A program made the position numbers and the translations under genes. This document shows, piece by piece, positions 11,938 to 18,730 of a stretch of 64,000 nucleotides of DNA. The notes beneath the pieces were generated by a model. The model had not been told where the DNA came from. It searched no databases and was given only the letters and a program-made list of their open reading frames with translations. This stretch comes from Agromyces marinus (GTDB lineage: Bacteria > Actinomycetota > Actinomycetes > Actinomycetales > Microbacteriaceae): contig NZ_CP087879.1 in NCBI RefSeq assembly GCF_021442325.1, positions 1 to 64,000 of the forward strand, read 5' to 3'. How positions within the stretch are numbered: the first letter of the stretch is position 1; every line of letters begins with the position of its first letter.

Positions 11938-12689
11938 GACGGTACGACCCGACCGAGGATTCCGATCGAGCAGTCATCCTTGGTGGCATTTCGGATGGTG
12001 ATGTTTACCAGTCGGCGAAGTCGCTTCTTGTAGTCGGAGTTCTTGCTCTGGCGACCGGGTGCCGTGCCGACGGCATTGATGAGTTTCGTGCACGCCGCCG
12101 CCAGCTCGCCATTGCGTGGGTTGTAGAGGCTCTCGGCTGTTCCGTCGCTCATGAGAATGAAGCCGTGGACCCCGTCGAGCGCTCCGCGGAAAAGCCGCAT
12201 CGATTCGAGCGCGCGACCTGATGTGACGAACGTCGTTTGGTTGGCAAACTCGGAGTTGTCGGGACCGGAGATGCTCCTCAAGTCCCCGTGCTTCAGGTAC
12301 CCGACGACTCCGTCTCCCACATGTGCGCCAAGGAATCTGTTGCCGGACACTGCCACGCAGAGGAACGTAGAAGCAAGGCTGTCGGGGGGCACACCGTGCC
12401 TTTCCGCGGTTGCAGTCACCTTCGCTGCAAGACGATCCAGAAGGTCGACCTTCACCTGGACGCCGTCGTTTGACGACGCATACTCGTCAAATCGCTCGAC
12501 GAGCACGGCACAGCCTTCATCCACGACGGCTTGAGCGCCGAACTGGGAGTGCGACGCGGAGCCAGCGCCGTCGGCCAAGCATAGGACCTGGACGCCGCCA
12601 CGAGAAAGGTACTTCGTCCGGTCTTGGACCGGCGTGCCGTCTCGCAGGTGACTGAGTCCCCTCGCTTGGTGGTGGAACTCTTTGAACAC
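11934..12689 (-). CDS. PP2C-type protein phosphatase of the island operon
   Basis: A 251-residue soluble PP2C-family Ser/Thr phosphatase. Metal-binding signature positions are visible: CLADGAGSASHSQFGA near residues 37-52, GAHVGDGVVGYL near 120-131, FILMSDGTAESLYN near 178-191, and TKDDCSIGILG near 236-246. In TerY-P-type triads a PP2C reverses phosphorylation by a neighbouring kinase and works with a vWA protein, which is the arrangement here. It starts with GTG at 12689 immediately after the vWA stop and ends with an ATGA overlap into the HEPN-like gene, so the operon is tightly coupled. Confidence 0.85.
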   Translation of the reverse strand: MFKEFHHQARGLSHLRDGTPVQDRTKYLSRGGVQVLCLADGAGSASHSQFGAQAVVDEGCAVLVERFDEYASSNDGVQVKVDLLDRLAAKVTATAERHGVPPDSLASTFLCVAVSGNRFLGAHVGDGVVGYLKHGDLRSISGPDNSEFANQTTFVTSGRALESMRLFRGALDGVHGFILMSDGTAESLYNPRNGELAAACTKLINAVGTAPGRQSKNSDYKKRLRRLVNITIRNATKDDCSIGILGRVVPS

Positions 12690-13364
12690 CTACAGCTCCG
12701 CCCAGCCGGCGAGTCCCTCGAGGTCGAGCTTGACGCTGTCACCGGGCGTTGACCGCGACACGCGCGCTACCGACCGAGAGAGCCACTCGAAGAACTCCTT
12801 GAACTTCAGCCCGTCGAGACGAAGCGGATCGCGGTTGGGGCTGAACCGGGCGAGCGTCTTCATGTCGGCGCCGCCCCCGATACCGATGGGAAACACGGTG
12901 AGCTTCTTGGCTTCGACCAGATCGACGACCCTCCTGACGGCGCTGTCAATGTTGTCGGTGGGCGCGCCGTCGGTCATGAGCACCAGCCAGGGTTGGTAGT
13001 AGAGGACACCACTCCCGGAGTAGGTCGCCTTCCTCGCCTCGAGCGTGTCGAGTGCAAGGTTGACGCCGGCCCCCATCGCGGTGGTGCCGTTCGCGGCTAG
13101 GCCTGAGATTCGCTGCAGTCGCTCGATGCTCGCGAAGTCATGGACGAGGCCAGCCGAAGAGTTGAACTCGACGATGTTGACTTCGGCCGAGTCGTGGGCA
13201 TCCTCATCCTCATCGATCGCGTCGTAGAACAGGTTGACACCCCGAACGAGTTCCTGAATCGGCGACCCGCTCATCGAGCTGCTGGTGTCAAGGCAGAGTG
13301 AGACGGGTACGCGCGGGGTCGGGTTGTCGACGAGGTCGTCGGTTCCAAGGGCGAGTCGTGCCAT
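12690..13364 (-). CDS. vWA domain protein (TerY-like)
   Basis: A 224-residue single von Willebrand factor A domain. The metal-ion-dependent adhesion site is complete: SLCLDTSSSMSGSP near residues 22-35, the Thr of NGTTAMGAGV near 93-102, and LVLMTDGAPTD near 127-137. It has no signal peptide, so it acts in the cytoplasm, probably as a scaffold. TerY proteins have this size and are encoded beside a PP2C and a kinase in the TerY-P triads described by comparative genomics of tellurium-resistance-like systems. It lies 30 bp after the kinase gene. Confidence 0.85.
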   Translation of the reverse strand: MARLALGTDDLVDNPTPRVPVSLCLDTSSSMSGSPIQELVRGVNLFYDAIDEDEDAHDSAEVNIVEFNSSAGLVHDFASIERLQRISGLAANGTTAMGAGVNLALDTLEARKATYSGSGVLYYQPWLVLMTDGAPTDNIDSAVRRVVDLVEAKKLTVFPIGIGGGADMKTLARFSPNRDPLRLDGLKFKEFFEWLSRSVARVSRSTPGDSVKLDLEGLAGWAEL

Positions 13365-13394
13365 GGCTTGTTCCTTTCGATGAAGTTGTTGCTG

Positions 13395-16100
13395 TTAGCT
13401 GCCGGAGAACCACTTCGAGAGCCGCGCCCAGAAGCCCGCCTTCGGTTGCGGATTCGGCTTTGCAGCGAAGGAGGTACCGACGGTCCGCGGAGGAGACGTC
13501 ATGGTAGGAACGCAATCCGTGGGGTAGCTCCCGCCGTAACCTGCCTTGTGGGTTGTCGGGACCGCTCGGCCGTTTCGCTGGTGCCACTCGACGTTCCCGT
13601 ATGTGATGTAGGGCTTCTGGCAGCGGGTGCACAGACGAGATGGGTCGAGCGTGTTGGCGCGCGCCCTGCGTTCGTCATCCTTCTTTGCGCACGAAGGGCA
13701 CCGACCGTACTTCAGTTGGCTCTTCGGGAAGGTCAGACCGCAGTCTCGACACGAGGCAGAGACAGGGCGGGAAGCGGCAGCACTTCGGGCCGGCTGTTGA
13801 TCACGGCACTTGTTGCACTGACGTGGGACGAAGTATTCCTTGGTGTCGTCGCTCCAGATGCCGGCGATCGCGTTCTCACGCCCGCAGGTTGGGCAGTCCA
13901 GGATCGGAGTGTCCTGCTTGAACGCCTTGTTGCGGATCGGGTACACATCGTTCGACATCGGGTCGAAGTTCGTTCGCGGGTTGCCCAGATAGTTCTTGTA
14001 ACCCCGAAATGCCTCTAGCCACTCGGTGGCGGTGGGACGCTTCTCGTAGCGCGTGCCCTCGCGATGGAAGGTGTTCCAGAACAGGTCCTTCACGGGCTTG
14101 TGGATGTGACTCCACATGTACTTCCAGTCGCCGTCAGGCTGATCCTTGTTGTTGCGGTTCTCGTACTGGAACGCGAAGTTGCCTTCCCTGATCAGCTGAA
14201 CCATGTCGCCGTCGGTTCCCGTTCGTATGTACGGGAACTGCCCGGTCATGACGATCATGAAGAGCATCGTCGCCACGGCGAAGAGCTCATCTTCCATCGT
14301 GCGCAGATCGTCGGAGTAGGTCTTTCCGAGCATGGCTGGAGAAGTGAACATCGGCGTGCCGACGGGGCAGGGGTAGCCTTCCAATTGCCACGAGTCGGCG
14401 TCGATGATGAAGACGTTCTTCTTCTCATCGACCATGAGGTTCTTGGGGTTAATGTCGGCGACGATCACGTTCATGGAGTGCAGGTACTGGACCTTCTCCA
14501 GGAACGAGATACAGATGTCGACAAGATCGACCTTCCTCCAGTTTGGGAACTCGCGCTCGAACTTCCGCTTGTTGAAGATCGTGCGTTGGAACTCGCGGCC
14601 GCTCGCTTTCGGCATCACGTATCCGACGAACTCTCCCTGCTTGTTCCGGACAATTGCGGACGGGATGCACAGACCCTGCGCGCGAAGGCTCCGACCGACG
14701 AGCAGCTCGATCTTCTCCTTGCGGTGTCGCGTGAGGTGATCTTTGTCGAAAATTTTGACGACCGCGTTGCCGTCCACTTCGTACACGGACCCCTCGCCGC
14801 CCTCGCCGAGGAGTGCGCCCAGCACGAGGGCGCCACTCCGGTCAGTGGACATCCGGGTGACGGTGTCGCCCTGGGTAGGGAGCATGGAGAACGTCAGCGG
14901 TGTGTCGCTTGGCCTCAGTGTTGGCCGCGGCGAGAAGGGGTTGATCGGCGTTGGTGCAACGGTTCGTCGCGGTGTCGGTGATGAAGAATTTGCGACCCGA
15001 GGGCCGGGTATGACCGTAGGTTCCTTCAGACCGAACGCCTTGCTGAAATCGTTCAGAAGGAGCTTCAGAGCCGCGACCTCGGACTGGTCCTTGAAGTTGC
15101 CGATTCCTTCGGCAATGTGTGTTGCATGGCGCTTGTACTTGCGGAACCCGCGCTCGAACAGCGACTCGTCGGAGTCGACCTCGAGGTCGCCATCTCTTGT
15201 GAGAGTCCCGACGAGTAGGCGCTTGGTGAGCCGATGCGCGAGCAGGCGGATGCGTAGCTTGATCGTGATGTCGTGAGTGAGAAGGCACATCTCATAGGTG
15301 CTGGCGAACCGCTCGAAGAGCTTCAGGAAGAGGTCGTCAGCGTAAGGGTTGGTGTCATCGCCGAGGTCTTTCCGAACAAGCCCGACGTCGCTCGCACTCT
15401 CGAGGAAGGTCAGCGCTGCACCGGCCTTCTTGATCGCCTCGGCGCGCTCCGCAGACTCGCCCGAGGGGTCGATTCGGCTCTGCTTGGTGAGTTCGTCGAT
15501 GACCTTTGTTGGTACGACGATGGGATTACCGTTCGCGAGGATCGTGCTGTGGCCACGCTCGAAGAGGCGCTTGAGTCCACCGGCGCGGCGCGCGTCTGTG
15601 TCCATGAAGACGTTCGTGTCGATGAACAGCCGTCGGTTCGACTGGAGGAACTCGACGGGGTCGAGGAGCTGGTAGTCGATCGGTTTGGACACTGAGCGCC
15701 CTCCACGTTTCTGGAAGTCCGGAGCTTCGGGGTCGGAAGTCTGCGTCGGGACGCCGCCCTCGGCTGAGCGTTCCGACCAGGCGAGTCGCTCGTGAAGCAG
15801 TGCCACGGAGAGGATCGGGAGACTCCCATACCGAGAGTCAAGGACGAGCGCCTCAATCTCGTCCCCGACGGAAAGCGCCTCGCGCGGCTTGCCGTTGACG
15901 TTGGCAGGCAACTCGCGTGATGGGATCCGCCCCAGTGTTCGGAGGCCGACGTCAACGAGGACCTCCTCGTCGCTGATGCTCGCGACGACCCCGGTCACAG
16001 CATGCCCCTCGTCGGGAAAGTCGCCGAGCGATTCCTCGTCGGTCTGGTCGTGCGCTTCTTCCTCGCCGGCCCAGTCGTGCACGCTACTACCCAAGCTCAT
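13395..16100 (-). CDS. S1 - PIN - Ser/Thr kinase-like - zinc-ribbon fusion protein
   Basis: A 901-residue multidomain protein. Residues 31-100 resemble an S1/OB RNA-binding fold (HAVTGVVASISDEEVLVDVG). Residues 157-300 form a PIN nuclease domain: LFIDTNVFMD (D161), IDEL (E203), YADDLF (D255/D256) and LLTHDITIK (D277) supply the acidic residues. A Pro/Ser/Thr linker spans 365-410. Residues 425-700 form a protein-kinase-like domain with glycine loop GEGGEGSVY, K449 in AVVKIF, catalytic loop ADINPKNLMV (D549, N554; the usual Lys is Asn) and IDADSW instead of DFG. Cysteine pairs at 736/739, 762/765, 784/787, 801/804 and 824/827 form zinc ribbons. Kinases with DINPKN and C-terminal zinc ribbons are typical of TerY-P triads; the fused S1-PIN module is unusual. 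ATGA overlap joins it to the HTH gene. Confidence 0.85.
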   Translation of the reverse strand: MSLGSSVHDWAGEEEAHDQTDEESLGDFPDEGHAVTGVVASISDEEVLVDVGLRTLGRIPSRELPANVNGKPREALSVGDEIEALVLDSRYGSLPILSVALLHERLAWSERSAEGGVPTQTSDPEAPDFQKRGGRSVSKPIDYQLLDPVEFLQSNRRLFIDTNVFMDTDARRAGGLKRLFERGHSTILANGNPIVVPTKVIDELTKQSRIDPSGESAERAEAIKKAGAALTFLESASDVGLVRKDLGDDTNPYADDLFLKLFERFASTYEMCLLTHDITIKLRIRLLAHRLTKRLLVGTLTRDGDLEVDSDESLFERGFRKYKRHATHIAEGIGNFKDQSEVAALKLLLNDFSKAFGLKEPTVIPGPRVANSSSPTPRRTVAPTPINPFSPRPTLRPSDTPLTFSMLPTQGDTVTRMSTDRSGALVLGALLGEGGEGSVYEVDGNAVVKIFDKDHLTRHRKEKIELLVGRSLRAQGLCIPSAIVRNKQGEFVGYVMPKASGREFQRTIFNKRKFEREFPNWRKVDLVDICISFLEKVQYLHSMNVIVADINPKNLMVDEKKNVFIIDADSWQLEGYPCPVGTPMFTSPAMLGKTYSDDLRTMEDELFAVATMLFMIVMTGQFPYIRTGTDGDMVQLIREGNFAFQYENRNNKDQPDGDWKYMWSHIHKPVKDLFWNTFHREGTRYEKRPTATEWLEAFRGYKNYLGNPRTNFDPMSNDVYPIRNKAFKQDTPILDCPTCGRENAIAGIWSDDTKEYFVPRQCNKCRDQQPARSAAASRPVSASCRDCGLTFPKSQLKYGRCPSCAKKDDERRARANTLDPSRLCTRCQKPYITYGNVEWHQRNGRAVPTTHKAGYGGSYPTDCVPTMTSPPRTVGTSFAAKPNPQPKAGFWARLSKWFSGS

Positions 16101-16489
16101 TGCGGATCCCCGAACGAGATATTGCTGTGGAACTCCTCAAGCGCCGCAGCCGCCTCTTCGTGTCCTTGTTGCCGCTCTCGCTGATACTTCGCGATCGAGC
16201 GCATCGGAATCCGACGGTGGCTTCCGACGCGAACGTGCTCGACCGTGCCCGCATCGACGAGCTTCATCAGTGTTGGTCGAGACATACCGAGCATGGTTGC
16301 AGCCTCGGTACTGGTAAAGAGGTCTTTGACGGGGACCACGACCGCTCCAGTCGAATGCTCCGCCTCAAGCAGTTCGAGCACCTTTTCGGCGCTCCGACGC
16401 GTTAGGTTGAGCGTCACCGTCACCTCATCCGGTGACGCCTCCAAGGCGTCACGCAGTGCTTGGATGTCATCGGGAAGTATCTCCGGCAT
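16097..16489 (-). CDS. Excisionase-type HTH DNA-binding protein, possible antitoxin/autoregulator
   Basis: A 130-residue protein with a helical N-terminus (DDIQALRDALEASPDEVTVTL) and a MerR/excisionase-type helix-turn-helix, TSTEAATMLGMSRPTLMKLV then GSHRRIPMRSIAKYQRER. Proteins of this kind often sit directly upstream of PIN-domain toxins in actinobacteria, where they are treated as antitoxins; here the partner PIN is fused into the kinase protein and the genes overlap by ATGA. I chose ATG 16489 (MPEILPDD) because GGAGGTGAA lies right upstream (complement of 16491-16499); an ATG at 16510 is possible. An excisionase role for the island is the alternative. Confidence 0.75.
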   Translation of the reverse strand: MPEILPDDIQALRDALEASPDEVTVTLNLTRRSAEKVLELLEAEHSTGAVVVPVKDLFTSTEAATMLGMSRPTLMKLVDAGTVEHVRVGSHRRIPMRSIAKYQRERQQGHEEAAAALEEFHSNISFGDPQ

Positions 16490-16499
16490 GTTCACCTCC

Positions 16500-16535
16500 A
16501 ACCGAACCAACCGAAACTAACTGAAACAACTGTAA
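16500..16535. promoter_or_regulatory. Iteron-like repeats upstream of the island operon, candidate operator
   Basis: Four near-identical heptads on the plus strand: AACCGAA (16500-16506), AACCGAA (16509-16515), AACTGAA (16519-16525) and AACTGTA (16528-16534), spaced 9-10 bp, close to one helical turn. They lie just upstream of the HTH start and ribosome-binding site, where a self-repressor would bind. Confidence 0.5.
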
Positions 16536-16584
16536 CTATGTGTCGTAAGTGAAGTCAACCTTGGAGATGCGGGTTCCAGCACCG

Positions 16585-16602
16585 TGCGCCGCAGGTGCGC
16601 CC
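16585..16602. repeat. Island-end repeat, right copy
   Basis: TGCGCCGCAGGTGCGCCC, one mismatch to 10014-10031. It is 39 bp inside the right attachment repeat. Confidence 0.5.
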
Positions 16603-16641
16603 TGAATTGCTCCGCCGTGCCGGAATTGCAAGGTTCTGTTT

Positions 16642-16689
16642 TGCTTTGCAAGCAGGATGTCAGGAGTTCGAATCTCCTAGGCTCCACTC
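16642..16689. repeat. Right attachment-site repeat (attR), displaced tRNA-Ala 3' end
   Basis: Exact copy of 9784-9831. Only the 3' half of a tRNA-Ala is present, without the D-arm and 5' acceptor strand, so this is not a functional tRNA. It marks the junction where the original chromosomal tRNA end was displaced. Confidence 0.9.
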
Positions 16690-16697
16690 GAATCGCG

Positions 16698-16725
16698 AAC
16701 GCCCCGTCACCACGACGGGGCGTTT
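16698..16725 (+). terminator. Terminator after displaced tRNA-Ala end
   Basis: AACGCCCCGTC (16698-16708) and GACGGGGCGTT (16714-16724) form an 11-bp stem with a short T tail. It was presumably the ancestral terminator of tRNA-Ala before island insertion. Confidence 0.75.
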
Positions 16726-16777
16726 CCATGTCCGGTTCATCCCCCGCGTGCGGACGTGCCGGGAATATGGTTGCTGG

Positions 16778-17221
16778 ATGGACATCCGCATCGCCGCATA
16801 CGGGGTGATCATCCGAGACGGCGAGATCCTGCTGTCTCACTGGAACGAGCACGGCCGATCGGCGTGGACGCTGCCCGGCGGTGGGATCGAGGGAACCGAG
16901 CATCCGGTCGAGGCCGCGCGCCGAGAGATCCACGAGGAGACCGGGTACGACGCCGAGATCGAACGGCTGCTCGGTATCGACACCATGGTCGTTCCCGCTG
17001 CCAAACGCCACCACGGATCGGCGCCGCTGTACGCGCTGCGCGTCGTGTACCGTGCACGCGTCCTCGGCGGCCGGCTCCGCAACGAGGTCGGCGGCAGCAG
17101 CGACGAGGCACGATGGTTCCCCCTCGAGGCGCTCTCGGAGCTCACGCGGGTGAGCCTCGTGGACATCGCCCTGCGGCTCGACGCCGACGAACCGGGGGAT
17201 GGGGCGCCCCGCCGTCCCTGA
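16778..17221 (+). CDS. NUDIX hydrolase
   Basis: A 147-residue NUDIX hydrolase, a family that cleaves nucleoside diphosphates linked to another moiety. The Nudix box is complete: GGIEGTEHPVEAARREIHEE followed by TGY, matching G-x5-E-x7-REUxEExGU near residues 36-58. The start is ATG 16778 (MDIRIAAYG); the reading frame is open further upstream through the attR repeat but that part is not coding. The substrate cannot be told from sequence. It is the first gene outside the island. Confidence 0.9.
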   Translation: MDIRIAAYGVIIRDGEILLSHWNEHGRSAWTLPGGGIEGTEHPVEAARREIHEETGYDAEIERLLGIDTMVVPAAKRHHGSAPLYALRVVYRARVLGGRLRNEVGGSSDEARWFPLEALSELTRVSLVDIALRLDADEPGDGAPRRP

Positions 17222-17264
17222 CGCCGACCCGGCTGCCGCTGCATGCAGGCCGGACCGGAACGGG

Positions 17265-17298
17265 CGACGGCCCTGTCCGAGATCGGACAGGGCCGTCG
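17265..17298. terminator. Bidirectional terminator hairpin
   Basis: CGACGGCCCTGTCCGA (17265-17280) is the exact complement of 17283-17298, a 16-bp perfect stem around GA. It lies between the convergent NUDIX gene and the small minus-strand gene. Confidence 0.75.
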
Positions 17299-17328
17299 TG
17301 ATCGGGACGGACGTTCGGGTCATCTCGA

Positions 17329-17571
17329 TCAGAGCGTCCTGGCGAGACGCGCGAGCGTTGCGAAGTTCTCCTCGCGGAGCAGGTTCGCGTCACGGCGCAG
17401 TTCAGCGGCGCGTGCGAGGTCGACGCGGCTGCGTCGCGCCTCGGCCGCACTGCTCCAGGTCAGCAGGGCGAGGCCGAGCCGTCGGGCGAGGCGCTCACCG
17501 GCTCCGGCCGCGGCGTGCTGCGCGGACGAACGCTGGATGGTGAGTGTGGTGTTCACGGTGATGTCCTTCAT
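17329..17571 (-). CDS. Small basic helical protein of unknown function
   Basis: An 80-residue protein starting MKDITVNTTLTIQRSS and ending with a helix rich in Arg, Ala and Leu (ARRSRVDLARAAELRRDANL). It has a moderately hydrophobic segment LARRLGLALLTW but no clear signal peptide. I do not recognise a named family; small proteins of this type occur in Microbacteriaceae. It ends 30 bp before the hairpin at 17265-17298, and a tandem palindromic repeat lies just upstream of its start. Confidence 0.5.
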   Translation of the reverse strand: MKDITVNTTLTIQRSSAQHAAAGAGERLARRLGLALLTWSSAAEARRSRVDLARAAELRRDANLLREENFATLARLARTL

Positions 17572-17587
17572 CGGTGAGGGATGGATG

Positions 17588-17635
17588 GCACGCACGGTCG
17601 TGCGCACCGAGGCACGCACGGTCGTGCGCACCGAG
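17588..17635. repeat. Tandem 24-bp repeat with nested palindromes, candidate operator
   Basis: Two exact head-to-tail 24-bp copies (17588-17611 and 17612-17635). Each contains CGCACG-GT-CGTGCG, an inverted repeat with a 2-bp spacer. The pair lies 17 bp upstream of the 80-aa gene start on the minus strand, where a dimeric repressor could bind two sites two helical turns apart. No feature is visible in 17636-17825. Confidence 0.55.
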
Positions 17636-17825
17636 GGGTGGGGCTGCGAGCGGCCGGAGCGCGGCGGCACCGACCGGTGACGGTCGGCGTCGGCGGCTCG
17701 GCCGGCGTGGATCGGCGGGCGTCGATCAGGTGATCGGCATCGGCCGGGGCGACGGGATGGCCGTCGCGGAGCGCATGCTCCTCGTCAGGCGGGAGGGCCT
17801 GCGGTCAGCGCGGGATGGCGCGAGC

Positions 17826-17900
17826 TCAGCAGGCCGCGAACGGTGCGCCGAGGAAGGCGATCTCCGTCCGAATGGAAGTGTGCATCTGCTGCATCAACAT
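17826..17900 (-). CDS. 24-residue small ORF with strong ribosome-binding site
   Basis: Reading from ATG 17900 the peptide is 24 residues, beginning MLMQQMHTSIRTEIAF and ending FAAC, with stop TGA at 17826-17828. An unusually good Shine-Dalgarno AAAGGAGGCGAGG precedes the start by a few bases, and a plausible promoter lies upstream (17948-17977). It could be a leader peptide for the minus-strand 80-aa gene about 255 bp downstream, a true micropeptide, or the start of a protein whose frame was lost. No function is known to me. Confidence 0.4.
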   Translation of the reverse strand: MLMQQMHTSIRTEIAFLGAPFAAC

Positions 17901-17947
17901 GGACCTCGCCTCCTTTCGATCTCAGCGGTGTACCGGGCCGAGTCACG

Positions 17948-17977
17948 ACCATAGCGGTGTTCGACCCTGACACGCAA
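17948..17977 (-). promoter_or_regulatory. Candidate promoter of the small ORF
   Basis: On the minus strand TTGCGT (17972-17977) and TATGGT (17948-17953) are separated by 18 bp, giving a predicted transcript start near 17941 and a 5' leader of about 40 nt before the small ORF. Confidence 0.35.
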
Positions 17978-18033
17978 GGGGATTCTCGGATTCGTGCGGG
18001 AATCAGTGCCACCCCTGAGACGGGCGGGCACGA

Positions 18034-18069
18034 CGACGGCCCCGCCTGAGGATTCAGGCGGGGCCGTCG
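18034..18069 (-). terminator. Terminator hairpin of the 175-aa gene
   Basis: CGACGGCCCCGCCTGA (18034-18049) pairs exactly with 18054-18069 around a 4-nt loop, a 16-bp GC-rich stem just after the stop of the minus-strand gene at 18082. Confidence 0.75.
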
Positions 18070-18081
18070 GGGAACTGCGGT

Positions 18082-18609
18082 TCAGATGACCGGCGAGGGC
18101 GCGGAGCCCGAGGACGGTGCGTCCTGGTCGTCTTCGGCGACCCAGAGTTCATCGTCGGCTCGGAAGGTCTGCCAGACCGCGTAGGCGACGCCCGCCGCCG
18201 CGACGATGCCTGCACCGATCGCGAGGTACGTGCCCACGCCCGCCCCCTTCTTCTCGGGAGGCAGGGCACTCGGTGCGACGCGCTGGACGGCGCGACGGAC
18301 CCGCGTGTCGTTGGCGATGTCGCCGATCGAGAGCACCGAGCCGAGCGCCGAGCCGAGCGTGCGCTCGACCTGGCTGCCGGCGTTGCGCGCGAACGTGCGC
18401 GCCTGGTCCATGCCCGGCCTGACGTAGCTGTCGTAGCCCGTGCGAACGCGCGGAACGACCTCTTCGCGGGCGAGCAGGTTCAGCTGGCGGCTCGCCTCGC
18501 GGGCGACCGAGCTCGACCGGTCGAGAACGTCTCGCTGGTCCCCCCACAGTTCCTCTGCAGTACTGCGCAGCCGCTTGAGTTCCTTCCGGCGCTTGCGTGA
18601 CAGGCTCAT
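18082..18609 (-). CDS. Hypothetical protein with one C-terminal membrane segment
   Basis: A 175-residue protein: a basic, helical N-terminus (SLSRKRRKELKRLRSTAEEL), a long amphipathic middle part, then one hydrophobic segment TYLAIGAGIVAAAGVAYAVW near residues 130-150 and an acidic C-terminus. ATG 18609 has TGGAGGTCG as ribosome-binding site; the open frame extending to 18783 is not supported. It faces the cyclophilin gene. I do not recognise a functional family. Confidence 0.7.
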   Translation of the reverse strand: MSLSRKRRKELKRLRSTAEELWGDQRDVLDRSSSVAREASRQLNLLAREEVVPRVRTGYDSYVRPGMDQARTFARNAGSQVERTLGSALGSVLSIGDIANDTRVRRAVQRVAPSALPPEKKGAGVGTYLAIGAGIVAAAGVAYAVWQTFRADDELWVAEDDQDAPSSGSAPSPVI

Positions 18610-18730
18610 GTCGACCTCCATCGTTGTGCAGCGAACTCCTCCATCCTGCCACCGAACCGGCTGGAAATGGGGTGGGAACCCGGGTTCGCCGCGGTGCGCG
18701 TGCCGAATCGCGCATGAGAGAATCGTCGGT

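Larger units (their letters stand above)
9784..16689. mobile_element. Genomic island in tRNA-Ala carrying a kinase/phosphatase/RNase operon
   Basis: The island is delimited by the 48-bp repeats at 9784-9831 and 16642-16689, about 6.9 kb. Base composition is visibly less GC-rich than the flanks. All six genes run on the minus strand as one operon. No integrase or excision gene is recognisable, although the first operon gene has an excisionase-type helix-turn-helix. An 18-bp sequence, TGCGCC-N-CAGGTGCGCCC, appears just inside each end (10014-10031 and 16585-16602) and could be remnants of integrase arm sites. The island is therefore either mobilised in trans or a fixed remnant. Confidence 0.85.

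Noticed and set aside
16642..16689. A second tRNA-Ala gene at 16.65 kb
   Set aside because: Only the 3' half is present, identical to the att repeat; the D-arm and 5' acceptor strand are absent.
17785..18012. 75-codon minus-strand frame overlapping the micro-ORF
   Set aside because: No ribosome-binding site, low-complexity content, and it overlaps the better supported 24-codon ORF in another frame.
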